DNA from: Eubacteriales bacterium
Lineage (GTDB): Bacteria > Bacillota_A > Clostridia > Christensenellales > Aristaeellaceae
DNA: 5,329 nucleotides
Assembly (NCBI GenBank): GCA_028692205.1
Contig: JAQUXV010000214.1
Location: forward strand, 1 to 5,329
Direction of reading: 5' to 3'
The notes beneath the pieces were generated by a model. The model was given only the letters and a program-made list of their open reading frames with translations, had not been told where the DNA came from and searched no databases. A program made the translations under genes and the position numbers. Below, in pieces: positions 1-5,129 of this stretch; positions within the stretch are counted from its first letter, which is position 1, and each line of letters starts with the position of its first letter.

Positions 1-43
1 CGGCCGCCACGGTGACGATGAAACGGAGTACGGCACGAAACAC
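1..43 (-). CDS. Start of an unidentified gene (5' end only, runs off the window)
   Basis: Only the first 14 codons are present. They start with GTG at 43-41 and read M-F-R-A-V-L-R-F-I-V-T-V-A-A before the window ends. The start is supported by a strong ribosome site, AAGGAGGG, at 58-51, seven bases upstream, and by a good promoter about 40 bp further up (83-111). The visible residues are two arginines followed by a hydrophobic run, which would fit a signal peptide or first membrane helix of an exported or membrane protein. That is inference from very little sequence. The family cannot be named. It appears to be a separate transcription unit from the membrane-protein gene at 475-861, with about 430 bp of non-coding DNA between them. 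Confidence 0.6.
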   Translation of the reverse strand, partial: MFRAVLRFIVTVAA

Positions 44-82
44 GCTTACGCCCTCCTTGCGGTCGGAACTCGTACAAATTTA

Positions 83-111
83 AGTATACCACAGACTGTA
101 GAAAATGTAAC
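83..111 (-). promoter_or_regulatory. Sigma-A-type promoter with extended -10, for the gene at 1-43
   Basis: On the minus strand the -10 box is TATACT (88-83), preceded by TG plus one base (91-89), an extended -10. Exactly 17 bp upstream is GTTACA (111-106), four of six matches to TTGACA. The predicted start of transcription is near 76, giving a leader of about 33 nt that carries the AAGGAGGG ribosome site. The spacing from promoter to ribosome site to GTG is coherent, which supports both the promoter and the partial gene. Confidence 0.6.
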
Positions 112-127
112 GCCCGTATGAACGGGC
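103..127 (-). terminator. Possible weak intrinsic terminator, end of the membrane-protein unit
   Basis: A perfect 6-bp hairpin, GCCCGT-TCAT-ACGGGC on the minus strand (127-112), is followed by GTTACATTT (111-103), a poor U-rich tract. It lies just upstream of, and its tail overlaps, the -35 box of the next promoter. That is a compact terminator-then-promoter arrangement. The short stem and interrupted U tract make it a weak candidate. Confidence 0.35.
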
Positions 128-206
128 CGCCTGCCCTGCCGCGGGAGCCGGAAGGCTGCAAATGGTCCGTTCCCGCACGGGGTCGAAACCGTGGATATAT
201 GGCCGA

Positions 207-395
207 ACGGGAGAACGCTGCCTGCGGTTACTCCTGATTGCCATAAGCGCTTTACGGATGCTGCGGCAGGGCGCGGGTAGTCTGCCTGGGAAAAGTGGAA
301 GCACGGGAGACCGCTGCCTGCGGTGGCCCTGATCGTGAAAGCGCTTTACGGATGCTGCGGCAGAGCGTGGGCAGTCGGTTTTGGGAAAACGGAGG
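207..395. repeat. Tandem ~95-bp imperfect direct repeat, two copies
   Basis: Copy 1 is about 207-300 and copy 2 about 303-395. Matching landmarks are ACGGGAGA-x-CGCTGCCTGCGG (207-227 and 303-323) and a 25-base block identical in both copies (245-269 and 339-363), which begins AAGCGCTTTACGG and ends CTGCGGCAG. The offset falls from 96 to 94 bp between the landmarks, so there has been a small deletion. The shared block contains the palindromes AAGCGCTT and CTGC-G-GCAG. In copy 2, ACCGC-tgcct-GCGGT can form a 5-bp hairpin. A degenerate third start may follow at about 391-414. The open frames across it are short or Arg/Ala/Pro-rich and show no recognisable protein, so it is treated as non-coding. 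No function is recognised. Confidence 0.75.
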
Positions 396-474
396 CGCGG
401 AAACGGCTGTGCTGTTTCCAAACCCTCGAGCCTGAGACGCCATGCAATGCCGTGGCGGGCGCGAAGTACCCTAT

Positions 475-861
475 TCAGCGCTTGCGTAAATGGAACGCAG
501 CCGTAAGCGCTAGGTAGCTGACAAACGTGCTTTCCAGCAGCACAGCTTGCCCGCTGACGCCGATAACGGCCAGCAACGCGGGCCAGTGGAGCTTTCCCGC
601 CGTCTCCAGCCCCTGCCACAAAAGCAAAAGCACAAGCAGCCCCGCCGCGACAAACAAAAACACCGTAAGCCCGTTGTTTTTCACCGTGATGCCCGCAACC
701 GGCAACAGCAGGGCGATCCCCGCGCCCAGCGCAGCACCCTTCAGCGCATACTGCCAGAATCCGCTCAGCACGAGCAGCGCGTCCATCCACCGGAACAACA
801 GGCATAGAAGCAGGCACAGCAGCAACGGGCCGAGCGCCACAAACAGCTTTCGCATCAGCAT
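475..861 (-). CDS. Small hydrophobic membrane protein, four predicted helices, unknown function
   Basis: This 128-residue frame is not recognised as a named family. The chosen start is ATG at 861-859 (M-L-M-R-K-L-F), with AGGAGG at 876-871 nine bases upstream. A second ATG two codons later is possible. An open frame extends upstream to 1011, but that part is hydrophilic and has no good ribosome site. The protein is almost wholly apolar. Likely membrane segments are about residues 7-24, 34-59, 64-84 and 92-123. Basic residues at both ends (MRK and HLRKR) suggest that both ends face the cytoplasm. No catalytic or transport motif is visible. It is more than 440 bp from trmD, and no convincing promoter was found, so how it is transcribed is unclear. 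The hydrophobic pattern and ribosome site make it more credible than the overlapping frames. Confidence 0.6.
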   Translation of the reverse strand: MLMRKLFVALGPLLLCLLLCLLFRWMDALLVLSGFWQYALKGAALGAGIALLLPVAGITVKNNGLTVFLFVAAGLLVLLLLWQGLETAGKLHWPALLAVIGVSGQAVLLESTFVSYLALTAAFHLRKR

Positions 862-1040
862 GGGGAAAAGCCTCCTCTTTATTAGCCTGCCGGGGACAAG
901 CTCGCCGAAGTAACCGCCGCAAGGATACAGCGGCATCGTGTGGGCTACGGTGGTATCTTCATTCCGCAGCGGCTGGCCCCACTTTGGACCGCGATATGCT
1001 TGACGCCTCAATGCTCCCGGCAGGCGGCCTGCGCAGCAAA

Positions 1041-1280
1041 GAGCAACTCAACGTGTTCCCGGCGGGAACAGGTTCGGCATGCCACAGCGGCAGGAACCTG
1101 CAAAACGAAGGCGCATATGCTCGTCGGCTTTTACACGCGGGAAGAGCGATACACGCAAGGTGCAACCCACCGTGTTTCCAACGGGAACAAGGGTCGGTAA
1201 ACCGCAGTAGTGATACCCCTGCAAACCGAAGGCTTGAAGTTCCGTCGACTTTTACGCGTGGGGAGATCTGCCTGCACGGT
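1041..1280. repeat. Two tandem ~120-bp copies of a structured (probable RNA or palindromic) element
   Basis: Copy A is about 1041-1159 and copy B about 1160-1280. Best-conserved blocks are GTGTT-x-CC-xx-CGGGAACA (1053-1070 and 1172-1189), CCTGCAAAxCGAAGGC (1097-1112 and 1218-1233) and CGTCGxCTTTTA (1122-1133 and 1243-1254). Stems are preserved. Stem 1 is TGTTCCC-ggc-GGGAACA in A and TGTTTCC-aac-GGGAACA in B. Stem 2 pairs 1069-1075 with 1094-1100 in A, and 1188-1194 with 1215-1221 in B. Their plus-strand arms are CAGGTTC/GAACCTG and CAAGGGT/ACCCCTG, so three pairs have both partners changed. Stem 3 pairs CGA with TCG (1106-1108/1124-1126; 1227-1229/1245-1247). A small hairpin opens each copy (GAG-caa-CTC; GGTG-caacc-CACC). 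The functional strand is undecided: stem 1 of B keeps a G-U pair only as plus-strand RNA, stem 2 of B only as minus-strand RNA. No known riboswitch or ncRNA family was recognised. Confidence 0.75.
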
Positions 1281-1281
1281 G

Positions 1282-1308
1282 AAAACCCGTCTGTTATAAA
1301 CAGTTACG
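1282..1308 (-). terminator. Possible weak terminator immediately after trmD
   Basis: Directly after the trmD stop codon, minus-strand RNA can form CGT-(AA bulge)-CTGTT-TAT-AACAG-ACG (1308-1288), followed by GG and four U (1285-1282). The eight pairs are interrupted by a 2-nt bulge and are partly A-T, so read-through is likely. Its core, TGTT...AACA, resembles the stem 1 position of the neighbouring tandem element, so it may instead be a shortened copy of it. Confidence 0.35.
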
Positions 1309-2043
1309 TTACGGCTCTTCGCCGAGCGCGGCGATCGTTTCCGCGCGTTCCCGCGCCGTCATGGGCGCGTCGGCGAACAAATCCGGGCGGCGTTTCAACG
1401 TTTCCAGCAGCGCCTGTTTGCGCCGCCATGCCGAAATTTCTGCGTGATTGCCGTTCAGCAGCACCTCCGGCACAGCCATCCCGCGATACTCCCGCGGGCG
1501 CGTATACTGCGGATATTCCAGCAGCCCCGCCGAAAAGCTTTCTTCCTCGGCGCTCTCGCTGCTGCCCAGCACCCCGGGCACCAGCCGCGCCACCGAATCC
1601 ACCACGGCCATGGCGGCCAGCTCCCCACCGGTCAGCACGAAATCGCCCAGCGAGATTTCCTCGTCCACCACCAACTCCAACGCGCGCTGATCCACACCCT
1701 CGTAATGCCCGCACAGGAGAATCAGCCCATCCTTGTCCGCCAGCTCGCGAACCTTCTGCTGGGTCAGCGGCTTGCCGCGCGGGCTCATGTACAGGCAGGG
1801 GCCTGCGAAACCGCGCGCACGGGTCGCCTCCACCGCATCCACAATAGGCTGGGCGGTCATCACCATGCCCGCTCCGCCGCCGAAGGGATAATCGTCTGTG
1901 TTTTTATGCTTTTGCTCGCTGAAAGGGCGAATGTCCACCGGCTCCGCTTCCAAAAGCCCCGCCTCGCGCGCGCGGCCGAGAATGCTTGTGGAAAGGAAGC
2001 TTTCAAACATTTCAGGAAAGATGGTCAGAATCGCTATTTTCAT
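1309..2043 (-). CDS. trmD: tRNA (guanine-N1-)-methyltransferase TrmD
   Basis: This 244-residue protein is full length for TrmD, which uses S-adenosylmethionine to make m1G37 next to the anticodon of certain tRNAs and so prevents +1 frameshifting. It acts in the cytoplasm as a dimer. The SPOUT trefoil-knot fold is indicated by DDYPFGGGAGMVM (50-62), YMSPRGKPLTQ (85-95), CGHYEGVDQR (111-120) and ISLGDFVLTGGELAAM (130-145). LLEYPQYTRP (174-183) and LLNGNH (195-200) follow. Arg153 matches the conserved catalytic-site arginine. The position of the conserved Asp in the 'DSF' motif (Asp169 in E. coli) is Glu168 here (E-E-S-F). The start is ATG at 2043, with a weak GAGGT ribosome site at 2056-2052. 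It overlaps the end of rimM by 32 bp, suggesting translational coupling. The rplS gene that usually follows is not present downstream. Confidence 0.97.
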   Translation of the reverse strand: MKIAILTIFPEMFESFLSTSILGRAREAGLLEAEPVDIRPFSEQKHKNTDDYPFGGGAGMVMTAQPIVDAVEATRARGFAGPCLYMSPRGKPLTQQKVRELADKDGLILLCGHYEGVDQRALELVVDEEISLGDFVLTGGELAAMAVVDSVARLVPGVLGSSESAEEESFSAGLLEYPQYTRPREYRGMAVPEVLLNGNHAEISAWRRKQALLETLKRRPDLFADAPMTARERAETIAALGEEP

Positions 2044-2557
2044 AAACGGCTACCTCGCTCAGGGTTTGCGTGTCCAGCGTCATGCGGCCTTCGGCAGGCG
2101 CAAGCGACGTTACCAACCGCTTCAGAAACGGAGCCATCATCGTCCCGCGCGGGGTTGAAAACACCAGCACGTCCGTGCCGCCGTTTTGCAGCACATCCGT
2201 CAGCGTGCCGATTTCGCGGCCCTCGCCGTCCGTCGCCTTCACGCCGATCATATCGGCGATGAACACTTCACCTTCGGCCAGCGGACGCGCGTGCGCGCGA
2301 TCAATGTAGATTTCTTCGCCGCGAAGCTTCTCCGCCGCGTCGCGGTCGGCTACGCCTTCCAGCAGCAAAAACGCGTCCGCACCGGAAACCCGCGCTGAAA
2401 GCACCGAAACCGGCTCGTAGCGCCCGCCACGATGGAAATAGACCGTTTCAAGGTCCAGAAACCGCTCCGGGTCGCCGGTTTCATGGCGAAGCTTCACCTC
2501 GCCGCGAATGCCCTGCGGTTTCACAATGGTGCCCAGCAACAAATAAGGGGCTAACAT
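2012..2557 (-). CDS. rimM: Ribosome maturation factor RimM
   Basis: This 181-residue protein is a RimM, which binds the 30S subunit (uS19 and the 16S head) and helps late assembly. The N-terminal RimM domain shows LLLGTIVKPQGIRGEVKL (6-23), then GADAFLLLEGVADRDAAEKLRG (59-80) and EEIYIDR (81-87). The C-terminal PRC-barrel domain covers about 97-165, with FIADMIGVKATD, IGTLTDVLQNGGTDVLVF and MMAPFLKRLV. The start is ATG at 2557, with AAAGGAG at 2573-2567 nine bases upstream. The last ~12 residues, after S-E-V-A-V-Y-E-N, are a polar tail encoded in the stretch shared with the start of trmD; family members often end near that point. Unlike its neighbours it is preceded by a long, structured 160-bp spacer, so its expression may be set separately from rpsP and khpA. 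Confidence 0.95.
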   Translation of the reverse strand: MLAPYLLLGTIVKPQGIRGEVKLRHETGDPERFLDLETVYFHRGGRYEPVSVLSARVSGADAFLLLEGVADRDAAEKLRGEEIYIDRAHARPLAEGEVFIADMIGVKATDGEGREIGTLTDVLQNGGTDVLVFSTPRGTMMAPFLKRLVTSLAPAEGRMTLDTQTLSEVAVYENSDSDHLS

Positions 2558-2717
2558 GACGGCCGGCTCCTTTCGGGTTGAAAGTAATACGACGCAAACA
2601 ACGCGGCGCGCGGGCTGTTACACCCTTCGCGCCGCGCCGGTACCGCCCTGCGCGTTCAGCAAAGCTCGCCCGGCCCGTGAGGCCGGAACGCGCGCCCTGC
2701 CGAACCGCAGCGCGGGG
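2558..2717 (-). promoter_or_regulatory. Structured 160-bp khpA-rimM spacer
   Basis: This is the only large gap in the operon. It contains two stacked structures. The first, in transcription order, is an 8-bp stem GCGCGTTC/GAACGCGC (2693-2686 with 2657-2650) enclosing a hairpin CCGGCC-TCACG-GGCCGG (2686-2670, sharing one base). The second is the long GC hairpin at 2636-2602, listed separately. The rimM ribosome site lies after both. No minus-strand promoter of good quality is visible: TATTAC near 2586 has no -35. In many Firmicutes the gene ylqD occupies this position; no equivalent frame is seen. A role as attenuator or leader for rimM-trmD is inference. Confidence 0.5.
2596..2636 (-). terminator. 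Strong GC hairpin between khpA and rimM: attenuator, partial terminator or mRNA 3'-end stabiliser
   Basis: On the minus strand CGCGGCGCG (2636-2628) pairs perfectly with CGCGCCGCG (2610-2602). Inside, GGG (2625-2623) pairs with CCC (2614-2612), giving 9 + 3 bp. The 3' side reads TTGTTTGCG (2601 onward), a short U-rich tract, so complete termination is unlikely because rimM and trmD have no other evident promoter. A partial terminator would lower rimM-trmD relative to rpsP, which fits the known lower output of these genes in the E. coli operon (there by other means). Confidence 0.5.
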
Positions 2718-2945
2718 TTACTGAATCTCCACGAAAACCGGCTTGTCATTCTTCGCCGTCGCCGCCCGCACCACCGCGCGGATGGCCTTGGCAATACGGC
2801 CCTGTTTGCCGATCACTTTGCCCATGTCTTCGGGAGCCACGTGCAGTTCCAGAATGGTGGCCTCGGGGCCCGCCGTTTCCTCCACGGTCACGGCGTCCTT
2901 GTTATCCACCAATGATTTGGCAATGTACAGCACAAGCTCTTTCAT
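2718..2945 (-). CDS. khpA: KH-domain RNA-binding protein KhpA (YlqC family)
   Basis: The 75-residue protein is a single KH domain. KhpA proteins bind RNA and usually work as a heterodimer with KhpB (Jag/EloR); in streptococci the pair affects cell elongation and division, and in clostridia it affects gene regulation. The RNA-binding signature is V-I-G-K-Q-G-R-I-A-K-A-I-R (44-56), with the GxxG loop G-K-Q-G at 46-49, preceded by I-L-E-L-H-V-A-P-E-D-M-G (31-42). The start is ATG at 2945 with GGAGGG at 2959-2954, lying inside the last codons of rpsP. The two genes are separated by only 4 bp, which indicates coupled translation. An open frame continues upstream to 3038, but that part overlaps rpsP and lacks the family N-terminus MKELVLYIAKSLVD. 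Confidence 0.93.
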   Translation of the reverse strand: MKELVLYIAKSLVDNKDAVTVEETAGPEATILELHVAPEDMGKVIGKQGRIAKAIRAVVRAATAKNDKPVFVEIQ

Positions 2946-2949
2946 GAGC

Positions 2950-3195
2950 TCAGCCCTCCAGAATGCCGCTCTTCTTGAGCAGGGTGCGAACGGTGTCGGT
3001 CGGCTGAGCGCCGCAGCCGAGCCACTTCTTGGCGGCATCGCTGTCGATTTTGATGGTGGCGGGCTCGGTCATGGGATCATAATAGCCGATCTCTTCGATG
3101 TTGCGGCCGTCGCGGGGGCTGTTGATGTCCGCAACGACGACGCGGTAGAAAGGTTTCTTTTTCATGCCCATTCTTTTCAGACGAATTTTGACCAT
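2950..3195 (-). CDS. rpsP: 30S ribosomal protein bS16
   Basis: The 81-residue product matches the usual length of bS16, an early-assembly protein of the 30S body. Hallmarks are [10 protein letters not shown] (1-10), [11 protein letters not shown] (12-22), [16 protein letters not shown] (25-40) and [16 protein letters not shown] (54-69). The start at 3195 is chosen over an in-frame ATG at 3237 because it gives the conserved N-terminus and has AGGAGG at 3209-3204, eight bases upstream. The 62-bp gap to ffh holds this ribosome site. A minus-strand TTGACA in that gap has no matching -10, so rpsP is probably transcribed from the ylxM promoter. Confidence 0.97.
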   Translation of the reverse strand: MVKIRLKRMGMKKKPFYRVVVADINSPRDGRNIEEIGYYDPMTEPATIKIDSDAAKKWLGCGAQPTDTVRTLLKKSGILEG

Positions 3196-3257
3196 GGTGG
3201 TTTCCTCCTGTGAATTCAAAGTATCTATGTCAATCACGGTTGTGACGGACGGCTGTG

Positions 3258-4577
3258 TTAGCGGAAGTTTTTCATCATGCGGCGCGCCATGCCCTTGTTG
3301 CCCATCATGCGCTTCATCATGTCGCGCGCCTGCTCAAACTGGCGCATCAGGCTGTTTACATCCTGCACGGTGGTACCGCTGCCCGCGGCGATGCGCTTGC
3401 GGCGGCTGGCGTTGAGCACGTTCGGGTTACGGCGCTCGCGGGGCGTCATGGAGCGGATGATGGCCTCGGGCTTTTTCATGGCGTCGTCGTCGATTTCCAT
3501 ATCGCCCAGCTTGTTCGCCCCCGGCAGCATCCCTACCAGACTTTTCAGGCCGCCCATCTTCTTCATCTGCTGCATCTGGGCCAGAAAATCGTCCAGCGTC
3601 AGCTCGGAAGGGCCGCGGCGGGAAAGCTTTTCTACGGCTTCGGTATCAATGTTCTCCTGCGCTTTCTCGATCAGGGTCATCACGTCGCCCATGCCGAGGA
3701 TGCGCCGCGCCATACGGTCTGGGTGGAAAGGCTCGATATCGCTGAGCTTTTCGCCGGTGCCGCTGAACTTGATGGGCTTGCCCACCACCGCTTTAATGGA
3801 AAGCGCCGCGCCGCCGCGGGTATCGCCGTCCAGCTTGGTAAGAATCACGCCGTCGATGCCGAGCTTTTCGTCGAAGGTCTTGGCGACGGTTACCGCGTCC
3901 TGACCGGTCATGGCGTCCACCACGAACAGGATTTCCTGCGGCTTCACCTTCGCCTTCAGGTTTTGCAGCTCTTCCATCAGCGCTTCGTCGATGTGCAGGC
4001 GGCCGGCCGTATCAATAATCAGCACGTCCCGCCCGTGGTCGCGGGCGTAGTCCACCGCTTCCAGCGCGGTTTTTACGGGGTCCTGCGTGCCGCGTTCGTA
4101 TACCGGCACTTTCACCTGCTCGCCCACCACCTGCAACTGCTTGATGGCAGCGGGACGGTAAATATCGCACGCGGCCAGACAGGGCTTTTTACCTGTTTTT
4201 TGCAAGTAGTTCGCCAGCTTGGCAGCCATGGTGGTTTTACCGGCGCCCTGCAGGCCGCAGAGCATGTAGATGGTCGGTACGCTGGAGCTCCACGTAAGGC
4301 GGGCGTTTTGCGCGCCCATCAGCTCCGTCATCTCTTCGGCGACAATCTTTACCACCTGCTGCCCGGGGGTCAGGCTTTCCAGCACTTGCGTGCCCACGCA
4401 GCGTTCGGTGATCTTTTTGCAGAAATCCTTAACGACAAGGTAGTTTACGTCCGCTTCCAGCAGCGCAACGCGCACCTCGCGCACGCCTTCCTTCACGGTC
4501 TGCTCGGTCAGCTTGCCGCGTCCGCTCAGCTTGCCCAGCGCAGCGGAAAGCTTTTGGCTTAAGCCCTCAAACGCCAT
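3258..4577 (-). CDS. ffh: Signal recognition particle protein Ffh (SRP54)
   Basis: The 439-residue protein is the GTPase of the signal recognition particle. It binds signal sequences and 4.5S/6S RNA and delivers ribosomes to FtsY at the membrane. The N domain is about 1-90. The G domain (about 100-295) carries G1 GLQGAGKTT (108-116), G2 DIYRPAA (138-144), G3 DTAGR (189-193), G4 TKLDGD (247-252) and the closing GTGE (273-276). The methionine-rich M domain (about 297-439) shows the finger-loop region [10 protein letters not shown] (335-344). The RNA-binding helices are around [11 protein letters not shown] (391-401), and the tail is rich in Met and Arg (419-439). The start is ATG at 4577, nine bases after AGGAGG (4592-4587). 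It overlaps the end of ylxM by 11 bp, so translation is probably coupled. Length and motifs are normal. Confidence 0.98.
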   Translation of the reverse strand: MAFEGLSQKLSAALGKLSGRGKLTEQTVKEGVREVRVALLEADVNYLVVKDFCKKITERCVGTQVLESLTPGQQVVKIVAEEMTELMGAQNARLTWSSSVPTIYMLCGLQGAGKTTMAAKLANYLQKTGKKPCLAACDIYRPAAIKQLQVVGEQVKVPVYERGTQDPVKTALEAVDYARDHGRDVLIIDTAGRLHIDEALMEELQNLKAKVKPQEILFVVDAMTGQDAVTVAKTFDEKLGIDGVILTKLDGDTRGGAALSIKAVVGKPIKFSGTGEKLSDIEPFHPDRMARRILGMGDVMTLIEKAQENIDTEAVEKLSRRGPSELTLDDFLAQMQQMKKMGGLKSLVGMLPGANKLGDMEIDDDAMKKPEAIIRSMTPRERRNPNVLNASRRKRIAAGSGTTVQDVNSLMRQFEQARDMMKRMMGNKGMARRMMKNFR

Positions 4578-4947
4578 CGGCGGGTTCCTCCTCGTCCAGT
4601 TGTTGTACCAGTTTGGCTAATATATCGCGGCTCTGCCGCAGCTGTCCCGCGTCCAGCGCGGCGATGGCGTCGGTAAGCGCGCGGCGCGTTTCCTGAGCCT
4701 GCCCGGCCAGCCGGAGAGCTGCCTCGTAACGACGCAGCTTCTGCTCCGAGCGGAGAATCAGCTCGTGTACGTTTTGACGGCTAACGTTCATCTCTATGGC
4801 GATCTCGCTGAGCGACAAATCCTCGTCGCAGTGCAGGCGAAGAGCCTCCCGCTGCTTCTCGGTCAGCAGCCCGCCGTAACAGGCGCACAGCGTGCCGAGT
4901 TCGATGCTGTGTTCCAGCCGCCGTTCCGGGTTCTGCCCGCCGCTCAC
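4567..4947 (-). CDS. ylxM: YlxM-family helix-turn-helix protein, SRP-associated
   Basis: The 126-residue protein belongs to the YlxM/p13 family (UPF0122), which resembles sigma-factor region 4. In streptococci YlxM binds Ffh and the SRP RNA and modulates SRP GTPase activity. The signature region is Y-G-G-L-L-T-E-K-Q-R-E-A-L (24-36), D-E-D-L-S-L-S-E-I-A (41-50) and the recognition helix N-V-S-R-Q-N-V-H-E-L-I (54-64), then R-S-E-Q-K-L-R-R-Y-E (66-75). Residues 80-120 are an alanine- and glutamine-rich helical tail. The start is GTG at 4947, with AAAGGA at 4962-4957 nine bases upstream. An ATG inside that site is out of frame. It is the first gene of the operon and overlaps ffh by 11 bp. In many Firmicutes ftsY lies just upstream; here it does not. 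Confidence 0.92.
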   Translation of the reverse strand: MSGGQNPERRLEHSIELGTLCACYGGLLTEKQREALRLHCDEDLSLSEIAIEMNVSRQNVHELILRSEQKLRRYEAALRLAGQAQETRRALTDAIAALDAGQLRQSRDILAKLVQQLDEEEPADGV

Positions 4948-4986
4948 GGAGCCACATCCTTTCCGGTTTCGCTGTCAGGGAATACT

Positions 4987-5033
4987 GCTTGACAACGGTG
5001 GGAGTATAGCACGCCGGGTAAGATGTGTCAAGC
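4987..5033. promoter_or_regulatory. 8-bp perfect inverted repeat bracketing the operon promoter
   Basis: GCTTGACA (4987-4994) and TGTCAAGC (5026-5033) are perfect inverse copies separated by 31 bp. The upstream arm contains the -35 box; the downstream arm lies just after the predicted transcription start. A third TTGACA, facing plus (5042-5047), forms a second dyad with the -35 (TGTCAA-N10-TTGACA, 5026-5047). The arms could be operator half-sites, but part of the match is forced by the -35 consensus, so function is unproven. Confidence 0.35.
5003..5031 (-). promoter_or_regulatory. Strong sigma-A promoter of the ylxM-ffh-rpsP-khpA-rimM-trmD operon
   Basis: On the minus strand a consensus -35 TTGACA (5031-5026) is followed, after exactly 17 bp, by TATACT (5008-5003). 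A TG one base upstream of the -10 makes it extended. The predicted transcription start is near 4996, giving a leader of about 49 nt before the ylxM GTG at 4947. It is the best promoter in the window, as expected for genes of the translation and secretion machinery. Confidence 0.88.
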
Positions 5034-5061
5034 AAAAAACATTGACACTGGAAAATAACAA

Positions 5062-5095
5062 AGCGGGAACGGCTGCGATGAAGGCCGTTCCCGCT
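5062..5095 (-). terminator. Intrinsic terminator after the GH127 gene, probably bidirectional
   Basis: A perfect 12-bp stem, AGCGGGAACGGC (5062-5073) with GCCGTTCCCGCT (5084-5095), has a 10-nt loop. In the minus direction it is followed by TTGTTATTTT (5061-5052), and it lies 34 bp after the hydrolase stop codon. In the plus direction it is followed by GCTTTT. It separates the hydrolase gene from the ylxM promoter only about 30 bp further on. Confidence 0.88.
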
Positions 5096-5129
5096 GCTTT
5101 TCTGAAAACCGTGGGCCGATCCGGCCGGG

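Larger units (their letters stand above)
862..1308. other. 447-bp intergenic region rich in hairpins and repeats
   Basis: No gene is supported here. The trmD-proximal two-thirds (about 1041-1308) holds a terminator-like hairpin and the tandem structured element, listed separately. The remainder has two simple hairpins: GCAGG-CGG-CCTGC (1020-1032) and GCCGC-N9-GCGGC (916-934). It ends in the ribosome site of the membrane-protein gene. Weak -10-like strings such as TATCCT on the minus strand lack a matching -35, so no promoter is called. Short frames on both strands have no recognisable protein features. Confidence 0.7.

Noticed and set aside
80..922. 280-residue open frame on the minus strand across the left intergenic region
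   Set aside because: It is rich in Arg, Ala, Pro and Cys with no domain. It runs through repeats and through the promoter at 83-111, overlaps the better-supported membrane-protein frame and lacks a good ribosome site. Long chance frames are common at this G+C content.
1041..1280. Known riboswitch (cobalamin, glycine tandem, cyclic-di-GMP, T-box)
   Set aside because: Short look-alikes such as CACGCAAGGTGCAACC and GGAACCTGC do not extend to the conserved cores of these families, so no family name is assigned.
207..1280. CRISPR array or insertion sequence
   Set aside because: Each repeat family has only two or so copies of about 95-120 bp with no regular short spacers, and there is no transposase frame or clear terminal inverted repeat pair.
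2585..2593. TAATACGAC resembling the start of a T7 RNA polymerase promoter (plus strand)
   Set aside because: Only nine bases match and the essential downstream part of the promoter is absent, so coincidence.
3196..3257. Possible separate promoter for rpsP (minus-strand TTGACA in the ffh-rpsP gap)
   Set aside because: No -10-like sequence lies 16-18 bp downstream; that position holds the ribosome site region.
3255..4562. 435-residue plus-strand open frame opposite ffh
   Set aside because: His-, Leu- and Gln-rich antisense shadow of ffh. The minus strand encodes an unmistakable full-length Ffh.
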